64,000 bases of DNA. Source: Glandiceps talaboti (lineage: Eukaryota; Hemichordata; Enteropneusta; Spengelidae). Positions 23,383 to 36,092 of this stretch are shown in pieces. A model generated the notes under the pieces. The model was not told the DNA's origin. It saw only the letters and a program-made list of their open reading frames with translations, and did not search any database. Position numbers and translations under genes: made by a program. The stretch spans positions 10,526,540 through 10,590,539 of the forward strand of contig NC_135569.1 of NCBI RefSeq assembly GCF_964340395.1. Direction: 5' to 3'. Numbering within the stretch: position 1 is the first letter of the stretch; each line of letters starts with the position of its first letter.

Positions 23383-23722
23383 AGGGACACAGGCTCAGTT
23401 AGTTTTGTTTACGAAAACAAACAAACAAACGAAGAAAACAAATAAATAAATATAAGAAACAAAGAAAAAAAAATCAATACTGACGAACATCAACAATAGA
23501 GTAATCACCAAACAGTATCAACGGTATGTTTTCCCTACTTTGCATATACTAGAGGAAAACATAATATAATTCTTGATACTGTGAAACATTCATTGTTGTT
23601 GATACTGATTTGCGATTACTGTATTGTTGATGTTTGTCAGTATTTATCTATTTATTTATTTATTCATTCATGTGTTTTTGTTTGTTTTCGTAAACAAAAT
23701 TAACAGCCTGTGCACTGTGTTC
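23383..23722. mobile_element. Foldback element, about 340 bp
   Basis: Arms pair over about 130 bp: GGGACACAGGCT ... TTTTGTTTACGAAAACAAAC on the left against the reverse complement on the right, and an inner AACATCAACAATA pair. Sits upstream of the C3orf33-like gene. Confidence 0.75.
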
Positions 23723-24057
23723 CCTCCTGGTGCATGGTGCAACCCCTTCCTCTAAAATATGGCAGTCCCGTCCATCGGGAGAAGCCCGCCCGCTACAGCC
23801 AAAACCACAGGATAAGGTCCGATCCAGACCACTATAACTATAGGATGTCTTGTATCTTTACTGAGACTCTCCTGGTCCTGACTACGACCACTTTCGAGTA
23901 ATTGGATGTGAAAGTTGAGACTCATAGCCGTATATCTACATCTGGACGAATATATTATGTGGATTGTATACGTACATAAACATGCTAACAGCAATTACCT
24001 AGGTAAGACTACTTTCGTTAGGAAAAACACAAAACTGGCGCTGTCTATTTTTGTGCC

Positions 24058-24100
24058 TTTTTTCGTTCCGACGTTCGGGTTAAACGTCGGAACGAAAAAA
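24058..24100. repeat. Perfect 18-bp-arm hairpin
   Basis: TTTTTTCGTTCCGACGTT, a 7-base loop, then its exact reverse complement (24083-24100). The local sequence is more CpG-rich than its surroundings. Confidence 0.85.
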
Positions 24101-27100
24101 GCCCTCAAAATCACATCAAACGCTACAATTATTGCAGCTAGTAGCGTGGTTGCTAGACGACCGAATTCTACCGGAATTTCGTGCAAATTACAATTAGTGT
24201 TGGCCCAAAGAATTTCTAATTAACTCCACGCTTGTTTCGATCCAAAAGTCCCCGTCGAAACTAGTAGGTTTTGAAGAAAAAAATTACACGGACTTCACTG
24301 AGCAGGTCATTGCAGGTGTCTTCGCCCATCTTTAAATTTACCGTCCGTGTGGCGTGCACAAAAAGCCACTTCACAGGTTGAGTACAGAAGTTGTCGATCT
24401 TTGCTACCTACTCCAACTCGCCCAATGCACTCTGTTGAATCTTTATTTATTGATATTTTCTGCAGTTGCAGCAAAATTCAAGTAATTTTGACTGCAAATT
24501 CAGAAGGTTTGCGTTGTTCAGGGCTAAACATTCTTTGAATAAATTAGCACAACGCTGAATAAATTAAATACGTGGTCCCCTGTTGTAGCTTTCAATATCA
24601 TTTTTTTCTTATTCGCTTGCCCCAAATTCTTTATTATCCCAAGTTTACCTATTAAAATAATTTTTATATATAAGAAGTTGTCATTGATTACTTAATGTTC
24701 CATTTTTAATGTTAATCTTTAATTTATTTGTCCTTTCAGGTAAAAGGATACCAATGAATGAACGAAAATCAATCAAGAAATTTCAAACATCTTTCACAAC
24801 ATTGACAGCAACCTGAAAGCAAATGAAGATTTAAGACAACCAAGATAAGTTCTGCTAATTGTTACATTTAGAATTCTCAAACATTAAAGCTTTACTCTAG
24901 TCAGATTGCACATACACAAAATAGATTTAAGCTCACTAGATGATAGAATTATCTGATTGATATGTACATGTAATGTTTATCAACTGGAGTTATGTCTTGA
25001 CCATGACCTTCTGTTCAGGTCAGATACTAGTAACTTTTAGCTTTAAATATGGCAGTTGACAGCTCTTACATTGTAAAGTATTTTTAGAATTCCCTTACAT
25101 TAATTTGCTAAAAAGCACACGCAATGCCAATGGAACACAAGCAAATATGTCCAGCCTGCCAAATCCATAAAAAACAAAAAAGACAATAGACAATGTTTAA
25201 ATTTCATATTTGGAAATTGTTGATATGCATATGTAATTATTATTCAGGTCAGTTTGCATTGTGTTGCACCTGGATGGGTGCATTCAATAAAGAATGAAAG
25301 AAATTTCAACAAATGGGCAGATTTACCTATCCTCTGTCCATTGCATTTTGACCGATACCTTTTACCCCACCCTGCAAAATCGAATTCCATTAAGAACAAA
25401 TGAGCATGCAATTGGCCAGAAAGACAGTGAAAAAATGCAAATTTCACCAGTCATGTAGCATATTATTTTGAGTGTGTCAGATGAAAGTGAATGGCATGAA
25501 CAGAGACAGATATAAATTGGATGTAGGGCATTATTGGGGCAATACTTTGAAAGTTGCCTTTGAAGACATCAGAATAAGAAGACATATATGACCAACTCTT
25601 TCACATTGAATCATGCACATCACTTCAAAAAAACCTCCCACAACTTCACCTGTATGGTCAAACCCTCAGTTTTTATGGCACAACCTGAATGACAACATAT
25701 ATTATTTAATGCATCAGATATTGATCATATTGGGTAAACATTTTTTGATGCAAGTGTACAGAAGAAACAAACATCACAAAGTCCAGTAAGAAAATGTAAT
25801 GCATTCTGTTTTACCAATAAGTTCTGACAGACCCACAGGTTATATATAAACACATCACCCTCTGGTTTGTATTGTTGGTTGGTTTATGAGTGTGTTACTT
25901 TGTTAGTCAGATTTGTCATCATTTGGTTGGTTGGTTGGTTGGTTGGTCGGTTGGCCGGTCGGTTGGTTGGTTGGTTAGTTGGTTGGTTAGTTAGTTGTCT
26001 GCATTAGTTGGTTTGTCTGTTGGTTTAAGTTATAGTTGTTTGGGAAGTTGGTTGATCCTTTGAGTTTGTTGGTTAGTTTGTCAAGTTCATTATTTGTTGG
26101 TTGGTTTGATTGTCAAGTTTAATTATTTGTTGGCTGGTTTTGCGGGTCACAAATATTGTTGTACATCAATGATGCATTGAATTGGATTAGAGGGTGCTGT
26201 GACTATGTACACCATGGAATTTGTCAAAAATCATTGATAACACAGAATGTACAGTTGCATTTTCCTTTTTGGCCTCTGTGATGTGTGGTTCTTCTGTTCA
26301 TTTCTACCAAAAAATGTTTATTCAAACCCATCAAAATCTGATTCCTTTAAATATCCAGATATATTGTCAGTCAGGCCAGGCCATACAAATTGAGGAGGTA
26401 ACCATACTGGTGAAGTTATAGAAGTGTTAAATGAATTGATGTGCCTGATTCAGTGTGAAAGAGTTTGTCACATTGCCATCTCTTTCTAATATGTCATCAA
26501 TGCCAACTGTCAATGTATTGAAACAATAATGTCATATTTCCTATATACATCTGTCTCGATGTTCATGGCATGAACTTTCATCTGTCACTCCCAAGATAAC
26601 ATGCTCTATGATCGGTGAAATTCTTATTTATTTCACTATCTTTTTTGTCAATTTCATGTTTATTTTTTGTCAATGCAATTAGATTTTACATCGAAAGGTG
26701 AAAAGTACTGGTCACAATGCAAAGGATGGAGTATGGATATATCAGCAACATTTGTAGCCATTTCTTTGTTCATTTAGCAATGCAGCCTTCCATGTGTTGC
26801 CCCATGTGAACTGAAAGGAGTATTTCATTAACTGCTTCCTGTTGTCCAGCCACAGTTAATGATCAATCTCAAAGTATTGATCATTATATGCGTACTGCTC
26901 TGCAGACTTGTTTTTTATTTACAAACCACTGTGACGATTTTTGTTCATGCTGTCTGCAAGGTGAGTAGCTTTCACTCTCTGTCCAGCTTTGCAAAGTGTT
27001 CATTTTGTGTCAATTGCCAGCTGGGCAGCATGATATTTAGAAGATATTGGATGATTAATCAGTGATTATACACAAGATTTATTATGTTCATCAGTTATAA

Positions 27101-29323
27101 ATTAATGCCCAAGACAGAATGGTAATCTGCAGATAATCAATGTATTGATTAGAATCAATTTATTGTTTGCATGTACATTATGTATTTTACCTATATTTCT
27201 CTCTCTTTCTACTCAGACAACACAACAAAATAAAAATGTACAATAGATGCCTGTGAGGATTCAAATATGTTACAAACCATATGAAAAGGTATTTAGAGCT
27301 GATTGTTGTTTGACTTATTTTCTGATAGATCTCTTTCTTACTTTCAAAACCTGTGCTAGTCTTTGTCTAGTTTTATAGTGGCACACAGCTGCCAAAATTC
27401 ATGGCACACAGCTGCCAAAATTGGTGTCCACTGCCCTTCTTCTCCGAACATATCCTTCCTCAAGTTAATGAACACATTAATTTAGAATGCACATGGCTTG
27501 TTACATGCATGTCTTAATTTTTGCATTCATTTATATATAGGTGGTTATTATTTTTGAATCATAGGCATCAACATCCATCTGACCAGAGCACCTCAAGTGT
27601 GAACTACAAGTATGCCCAATATTAGCTACAGTTGCTGCAGAAATATAATCATAGACTTGGGTCCATCACCAAGAACAAGTCGCAGGGAAGAAGTCAAGCC
27701 TACAATGTACCATTATATCACCAAGAGTACTTTTGTCGCAATCCACCACAAGAGGAAGAAATCAAGACTACCAGTTACATCACCAAGAACACTCTTTGCA
27801 ATCCGCCACAGTGTTAATGTTGTACAGGAAGAGGAAGAAGTCTACCAGTTACTTACAGGGTAGGTCAGCTTGGCTTGGTAAGAATTAAGTTTTTAATGTC
27901 TCCAAGTCATTTGGAAGACTATGTAGCCTTTGCACCAAAAATGACATGTATTAAATGAGTGACATAGAACATAGGGGTAGTCTTTGTAAGAACCAACAGC
28001 TGTAAAATGAACAACTTATATTTCATAATTATTGTTCATATTGTCAACTTTCATGTGAAGCATGTATTTATAATTTGTTAACATATCCATACTCAATTCA
28101 GGATTGTTTATTAAAAATCAAATACAGTATCATCAACAATTACTAAAGTCAGTCATTGAAAGGATTATTATATAAACTGTTTCCAGTAAGTTCCCTCAAG
28201 TATAGCTGCCCCGTCCCCTCTCAAATAACATGTATTTGACAAACTTAAAAAAAGAGTGAAAATAATTACAGCTACTGGGGTTTCAATATTTGAGATTTCT
28301 TTTTAAAAGCCATACTGGCTTGGAGATTTTGTGGGTTATCTGGTATATGACACAGTAGGTGTTAAGGAATCATTGATTGTAAATTCTGAGAAATTTTATA
28401 ATTTCACTGTTACTTAATTAGTGCCATCATGTTATAGTCTAAAACTACTTTTAAAAACAAATGCCTTCTCACTCATTTGATTATGGAGAATATCTGCTGA
28501 GCATTTGCATATAAAATGTGAATTGCTAGTAATAATTGAGAATTTGAATATTATTATCATTTCCATTACTGGGACAAGCCATTAAAGAAGCAAGTCCACT
28601 TGTTATCAAAGAGTACCAATATTTACACATGTGATGATGGGCTCTTACATAACACAAGTAAACAGTGTAGTTCACAGCGTAAGATCATTTCTAAGGAGTG
28701 GGTCAATTGAGGCAAACCTTATCTCCGTCTTATATCAGTTGTTATCAATTTATTAGGCTATTATAAGTAACACTACAAACAGCTTTAGAGATGCAAACAA
28801 CTTTTATGACACCTTTTTTCGTCAGGCAAGCCCGCGGGTTTGTTGCACTTGGACCGTTAATGGCTTGTGAATGTCATGATTACAATTGAAGAATACCTAA
28901 CCCATACAAATTTTCATTGTAATTATTTGGTAGACTCTGTTGCCCAGTCCCTTTGTGTATGCTTCAGTCACCTCTAGTCTAGGCACCTAACCCTATACTA
29001 ACTATTAACCATTAACCAAACTAATAAATTTAACTATAACCCTAACCATATCTGTAAAGACTAACACAAACCATTTTTGGGTGGTTGTTAAGCTTACGCA
29101 AAGAAAAAAAAGCAACTTGGTCTACCATATTAAATATAATGATGATTTTTGGGATTAATTATTGTTGATATACATTTTGTATCATCATGTTATTTTAATT
29201 GTACTCCACGATTTGATATAGATTAGAATCCCTATGGGTACCAGAATAATTATACCACCTATATTGAGGGGGGGGGGGGGGGGTAGCTATACCTATTTTA
29301 TTTGGGGTAGTTGTACAATGATT
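24101..29323. other. Long region without a confident gene
   Basis: AT-rich. Contains a (GGTT)n tract at about 25922-26120. An acceptor-like TCCTTTCAG lies at about 24740, and a stretch at 27612-27860 has an open frame, an upstream AG and a following GTAGGT but no recognisable family. It may hold a non-coding transcript; none can be claimed. Confidence 0.4.
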
Positions 29324-29686
29324 AAGCTTAAAAAATTAATTGTATGATTCTGATTACATTCAATTTTAGAATAGTTGGGTAGGTAGATTTTTTTTTTTAG
29401 ATTTTTTTTTTCCATATGAGAGTGTGTCTAGTTCAGGTAGTTATGTTTTCCGTTGTTTTCCATATGGTCTCTGTTGTTGATTACTTATCATCAGATGTAC
29501 AGCCATTACAGATTGGAAGAACAGTTTTATACTGTCTTTTTAAGTTGATGTCAGTTTCCTCATCCACTATTTGTTGCGAGATTTCGTGATTTTATTTTCT
29601 CGAATACCGGAAAAAATGTTTTAGGGTCGGCATGAAAACCTAGGTGGGGTCGGGTAACCGGAACCAAACAACTTTTTTATTAGGCC
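29324..29686. mobile_element. MITE family 2, copy 2
   Basis: Same core as 10966-11314, ending GGTTCCG-type inverted sequence and TTAGGCC. Directly borders the degenerate edge of the 27-bp minisatellite. Confidence 0.75.
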
Positions 29687-29689
29687 TAA

Positions 29690-30294
29690 GGGGAACAGCT
29701 ATACTTGACTTTTTTGAGGAAACACCTGTACTACTTTCAGAACTATACTTTTATGTGGAGACAACTACACTTTACTTTCATGGAGGAACAACTATACTAA
29801 TTTTATGAGGGGGGGGATCAGTTATACTTTACTTTTGGGGGATTACTTTACTTTTAGACGGTTATCACTACTTTATGGGGAAACAGCTGTACTTTACTGT
29901 AATAAGGGCATAGCAATAGTTTACTATTATGATTGAACAGCTATACTATATTTACAGGGGGGTAAGTTATACTTTACTTTGATTGGAACAGATATTTCTA
30001 TTGGGGAAACAGCTATGCTTTAATTGTATTGGGAGAACAGCTGTACTTTAATTCTATAAGGGAACAGATTTACTACTGTTATGGGGGCAGTTATACTTAA
30101 GTTTATGAGGGGGACAACGTCACTTTCTTTTAGAGAACAGCTGTTATGTCAGGTGTAGTTATACTTTATTTTTACAGGTGGAACAGCTATACTTAGTGAT
30201 ACTTTAGTCTTATAGGGAACAGTTGCACTACTGAGAACAGATACATTTCACTTTGATTGGCAAACATTTACACTTTTAAACTTTACTTTGTTTT
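29690..30294. repeat. Decayed edge of the 27-bp minisatellite
   Basis: Diverged units built on GGGGAACAGCTATACTTTA with irregular spacing, grading into the regular array at about 30.3 kb. Confidence 0.7.
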
Positions 30295-33200
30295 GGGAAC
30301 AGTTATACTTTAGTTTGATTGGGGAACAGTTACACTTTACTTTGCTTGGGGAACAGTTACACTTTAGTTTGATTGGGGAATAGTTACACTTTAGTTTGAT
30401 TGGGGAACAGTTACACTTTCTTCGATTGGGGAACAGTTACACTTTACTTTGATTGGGGAACAGTTACACTTTTAGTTTGGGGAACAGTTACGCTTTATTT
30501 TGATTGGGGAATAGTTACACTTTACTTTGATTGGGGAACAGTTACACTTTTAATTTGATTGGGGAACAGTTACGCTTTACTTTGATTGGGGAACAGTTAC
30601 ACTTTACTTTGATTGGGGAACAGTTGCACTTTGGGGAACATGTACACTTTACTTTTCTTGGTGATCTGTTACACATTACTTTGATTTATAAAAAGGTTAC
30701 ACTTTATTTTGGTTGAGGAGCAATTACACTTTACTTTGATTGGGGAACAGTTACACTTTACTTTGATTGGGGAACAGTTATCCTTCATTTTGGTTGGGAT
30801 ACAGTTACACTTTACTTTGCTTGAGGAACGTTGACACTATACTTTGATTTTGGAACAGTTACACTTTAATTTGATAGGACAACAGTTATACTCTACTTTG
30901 AGGAGTAGTTATCCTTCAGTTTGATTTGGAAAGAGTTACACTTTGATTTGGAAAGAGTTACACTTTACTTTGATTGGTGAACAGTTACACTTTACTTTGA
31001 CTGGGAAAGAGTTACACTTTACTTTGATTGGGACAGAGTTACACTTTACTTTGATTAATGAACAGTTACACTTTGGGAAACATTTACACTTTACTTTCTT
31101 TGGAGATCTGTTACACGTTGCTTTGATTTCGGAAAAGTTGCACTTTACATTGATTGGGGAACACTTACACTTTTCTTTGGGGAACATTTACTTTGAGTGG
31201 GAAACAGTTGCACTTTATTTTGACTGGAGAACGGCTACAATTCACTTTGTCTTAGGAACTGTTACTTTGACTGATGTTTAGTCTTGTGGGCACAGTTATA
31301 CTACTTTCATTGGGAACAGTTACACTTTACTTTGATTGAGGAACAGTTACACTTTAGTTTGATTGGGGAACAGTTACACTTTAGTTTGATTGGGGAACAG
31401 TTACAGTTTAGTTTGATTGGGGAACAGTTACACTTTAGTTTGATTTGGGAAAAGTTACACTTTACTTTGATTGGGGAACAGTTATACTTTACTTTGATTG
31501 GGGAACAGTTATCCTTCATTTTGATTGGGGAAAAGTTACACTTTACTTTGATTGGGGAACAGTTACACTTTATTTTGATTGGGGAACAGTTATCCTTCAT
31601 TTTGATTGGGGAACAGTTACACTTTACTTTGATTGGGGAACAGTTACACTTTAGTTTGATTTGGGAAAAGTTACACTTTACTTTGATTGGGGAACAGTTA
31701 TACTTTAGTTTGATTGGGAACAGTTATCCTTCATTTTGATTGGGGAACAGTTACACTTTACTTTGATTGGGGAACAGTTACACTTTACTTTGATTGGGGA
31801 ACAGTTACACTTTACTTTGATTGGGGAACAGTTACACTTTACTTTGATTGGGGAACAGTTACACTTTAGTTTGATTGGGGAACAGTTATACTTTAGTTTG
31901 ATTGGGGAACAGTTACACTTTAGTTTGATTGGGGAACAGTTACACTTTAGTTTGATTTGGGAAAAGTTACACTTTACTTTGATTGGGGAACAGTTATACT
32001 TTAGTTTGATTGGGGAACAGTCATCCTTCATTTTGATTGGGGAACAGTTACACTTTACTTTGATTGGGGAACAGTTACACTTTACTTTGATTGGGGAACA
32101 GTTACACTTTAGTTTGATTGGGGAACAGTTATACTTTAGTTTGATTGGGGAACAGTTATCCTTCATTTTGATTGGGGAACAGTTACAATTTACTTTGATT
32201 GGGGAACAGTTACACTTTAGTTTGATTGGGGAACAGTTACACTTTAGTTTGATTGGGGAACAGTTACACTTTAGTTTGATTGGGGAACAGTTACACTTTA
32301 GTTTGATTGGGGAACAGTTACACGTTAGTTTGATTGGGGAACAGTTACACTTTAGTTTGATTGGGGAACAGTTATACTTTAGTTTGATTGGGGAACAGTT
32401 ATACTTTAGTTTGATTGGGGAACAGTTACACTTTAGTTTGATTGGGGAACAGTTACACTTTAGTTTGATTTGGGAAAAGTTACACTTTACTTTAATTGGG
32501 GAACAGTCATCCTTCATTTTGATTGGGGAACAGTTACACTTTACTTTGATTGGGGAACAGTTACACTTTACTTTGATTGGGGAACAGTTACACTTTAGTT
32601 TGATTGGGGAACAGTTACACTTTAGTTTGATTGGGGAACAGTTACACTTTAGTTTGATTGGGGAACAGTTACACTTTCCTTTGATTGGGGAGCAGTTACA
32701 CTTTAGTTTGATTGGGTAGCAGTTACACTTTAGTTTGATTGGGGAACAGTTACACTTTAGTTTGATTGGGGAACAGTTACACTTTACTTTCATTGGGGAA
32801 CAGTTACACTTTACTTTGATTGGGGAACAGTTACACTTTACTTTGATTGGGGAACAGTTACACTTTACTTTGATTGGGGAAAAGTTACACTTTACTTTGA
32901 TTGGGGAACAGTTATCCTTCATTTTGATTGGGGAACAGTTACACTTTACTTTGATTGGGGAAAAGTTGCACTTTATTTTGATTGGGGAACAGTTACACTT
33001 TACTTTGATTGGGGAACAGTCATACTTGGCTTTGATTGGGGAACAGTTACACTTTAGTTTGATTGGGGAACAGTTACACTTTAGTTTGATTGGGGAACAG
33101 TTACACTTTACTTTGATTGGGGAACAGTTACACTTTAGTTTGATTGGGGAACAGTTACACTTTACCTTGATTGGGGAACAGTTACACTTTAGTTTGATTG

Positions 33201-35137
33201 GGTAGCAGTTACACTTTAGTTTGATTGGGGAACAGTTACACTTTACTTTGATTGGGGAACAGTTACACTTTACTTTGATTGGGGAACAGTTACACTTTAG
33301 TTTGATTGGGGAACAGTTACACTTTAGTTTGATTGGGGAACAGTTACACTTTAGTTTGATTGGGGAAAAGTTACACTTTACTTTGATTGGGGAACAGTTA
33401 TCCTTCATTTTGATTGGGGAACAGTTACACTTTAGTTTGATTGGGGAAAAGTTGCACTTTATTTTGATTGGGGAACAGTTACACTTTACTTTGATTGGGG
33501 AACAGTCATACTTGGCTTTGATTGGGGAACAGTTACACTTTAGTTTGATTGGGGAACAGTTACACTTTAGTTTGATTGGGGAACAGTTACACTTTAATTT
33601 GATTGGGGAACAGTTACACTTTACTTTGCTTGGGGAACAGTTACACTTTAGTTTGATTGGGGAACAGTTACACTTTAGTTTGATTGGGGAACAGTTACAC
33701 TTTAGTTTGATTGGGAAACAGTTGCACTTTACTTTGATTGGGGAACAGTTATCCTTCATTTTGATTGGGTAACAGTTACACTTGACTTTGATTGGGGAAC
33801 AGTTACACTTTACTTTGCTTGGGGAACAGTTACGCTTTAGTTTGATTGGGGAACACTTACACTTTAGTTTGATTGGGGAACAGTTACACTTTAGTTTGAT
33901 TGGGGAACAGTTATACTTTAGTTTGATTGGGGAACAGTTATACTTTAGTTTGATTGGGGAACAGTTACACTTTAGTTTGATTGGGGAACAGTTACACTTT
34001 ACTTTGATTTGGGAAAAGTTACACTTTACTTTAATTGGGGAACAGTCATCCTTCATTTTGATTGGGGAACAGTTACACTTTACTTTGATTGGGGAACAGT
34101 TACACTTTACTTTGATTGGGGAACAGTTACACTTTAGTTTGATTGGGGAACAGTTACACTTTACTTTGATTGGGGAACAGTTACACTTTAGTTTGATTGG
34201 GGAACAGTTACACTTTACTTTGATTGGGGAACAGTTACACTTTAGTTTGATTGGGTAGCAGTTACACTTTAGTTTGATTGGGGAACAGTTACACTTTAGT
34301 TTGATTGGGGAACAGTTACACTTTACTTTGATTGGGGAACAGTTACACTTTACTTTGATTGGGGAACAGTTACACTTTACTTTGATTGGGGAACAGTTAC
34401 ACTTTAGTTTGATTGGGGAAAAGTTACACTTTACTTTGATTGGGGAACAGTTATCCTTCATTTTGATTGGGGAACAGTTACACTTTAGTTTGATTGGGGA
34501 AAAGTTGCACTTTATTTTGATTGGGGAACAGTTACACTTTACTTTGATTGGGGAACAGTCATACTTGGCTTTGATTGGGGAACAGTTACACTTTAGTTTG
34601 ATTGGGGAACAGTTACACTTTAGTTTGATTGGGGAACAGTTACACTTTAATTTGATTGGGGAACAGTTACACTTTACTTTGCTTGGGGAACAGTTACACT
34701 TTACTTTGATTGGGGAACAGTTACACTTTAGTTTGATTGGGGAACAGTTACACTTTAGTTTGATTGGGAAACAGTTGCACTTTACTTTGATTGGGGAACA
34801 GTTATCCTTCATTTTGATTGGGTAACAGTTACACTTGACTTTGATTGGGGAACAGTTACACTTTACTTTGCTTGGGGAACAGTTACGCTTTAGTTTGATT
34901 GGGGAACACTTACACTTTAGTTTGATTGGGGAACAGTTACACTTTACTTTGATTGGGGAACAGTTATACTTTACTTTGAGTGGGGAACAGTTACACTTTT
35001 AGTTTGGGGTACAGTTACGCTTTATTTTGATTGGGGAACAGTTACACTTTACTTTGATTGGGGAACATTTACACTTTAATGGTATGATTGGGGAACAGTT
35101 ATCCTTCATTTTGATTGGGTAACAGTTACACTTTATT
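30295..35137. repeat. 27-bp minisatellite, roughly 180 units
   Basis: Consensus GATTGGGGAACAGTTACACT followed by TTA, C or G, TTT. The unit length is a multiple of three, so long ORFs run on both strands (+: IGEQLHFSL repeats; -: CNCSPIKLK repeats, 31705-34812). Marker variants recur at fixed distances: CATACTTGGC at 33021, 33507 and 34560, and GGGTAGCAG at about 32714, 33200 and 34253. This gives higher-order duplications of 486 bp (18 units) and 1053 bp (39 units). Not a protein gene by any family evidence. Confidence 0.95.
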
Positions 35138-36000
35138 TTAATAAGGGAAATATGACATTTTTTATATTTTTCTCCATTACATTGTTCATAATTGTTCCTG
35201 ATGACGTACTTTGAATGAGCACTATATATTACCTTTGAATAAATGTTAATTTTGTGTCAAAGAAACCAAAGTGGTTTTAGCAGTGTATTACTACACTATA
35301 CTGGCTACCATGGTAACTGAGCAACATTTGAGTAGGTCATACCTCATGATTTTTTGTACAAATAACAACTGTTTGTGAAATAAAACAACTTCGTGATTTT
35401 CCCATTTATTTTCTGTTGTAAACATTTTAGTCTGGTTTCCATGGCAACCCATTTTTTTGTAATGATTTTTCTGAATGTTGTTAGAGGATACCCAACTATA
35501 TGTAACAGTTTGTATATATTGCCATTTTGTAATTATTTTCACTATTGATTTTTACCTTCCGTAAGGGAGATTCTATATTGGGGATTAAAAGTCTGTCTGT
35601 CTGTGTGTGAGTGTGTATGTCTGGCTGTGTCACCATTCCTCAAAAAAGGTTGGCCCAATTCAAATGAAATTTGGTGTGCATATTCTTTAGGATAATGGCT
35701 AGAACCTATTAGGTTTTGGTAAACATGCCATGAATATTAATAATCTATTTCCATAATTAAATGTGTTTTGGTGATTGGGCTATGCATGTATCTTAAGATT
35801 GCAAGCTTCAAATTCAATATAATTTGGGACATGCATTGATAATAACAAAGTACATGTGTCATATAAAGTTTGATAACATATACAGCTTTTAGTTTTAATG
35901 AGTAATTTGTATAATTAATGATCAGTAATTAGGCTATACATGAAGAATTCAAGCTTCAAGTTCCATGTAATTTGGTAAGTACATTTATGATAGCAGGGTA
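35138..36000. other. Non-coding, possible old repeat
   Basis: 35560-35720 (GTAAGGGAGATTCTATATTG, GTCTGTCTGTCTGTG, AAATTTGGTGTGCA) has the look of a dispersed repeat but no second full copy is in the window. Confidence 0.35.
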
Positions 36001-36008
36001 CAGATGTA

Positions 36009-36017
<9 letters not shown>

Positions 36018-36081
<64 letters not shown>
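36018..36081. repeat. (TA)n microsatellite
   Basis: About 30 TA dinucleotides flanked by GTGTGT and ACACAC, which could extrude as a cruciform. Confidence 0.97.

Positions 36082-36092
<11 letters not shown>

Noticed and set aside
31705-34812. 1035-codon reverse-strand open frame as a protein gene
   Set aside because: It is wholly made of the 27-bp minisatellite, whose length is a multiple of three and which also gives open frames on the other strand. No family match or splice context.
30295-35137. CRISPR-like array
   Set aside because: Units are contiguous with no unique spacers, in a eukaryotic context.
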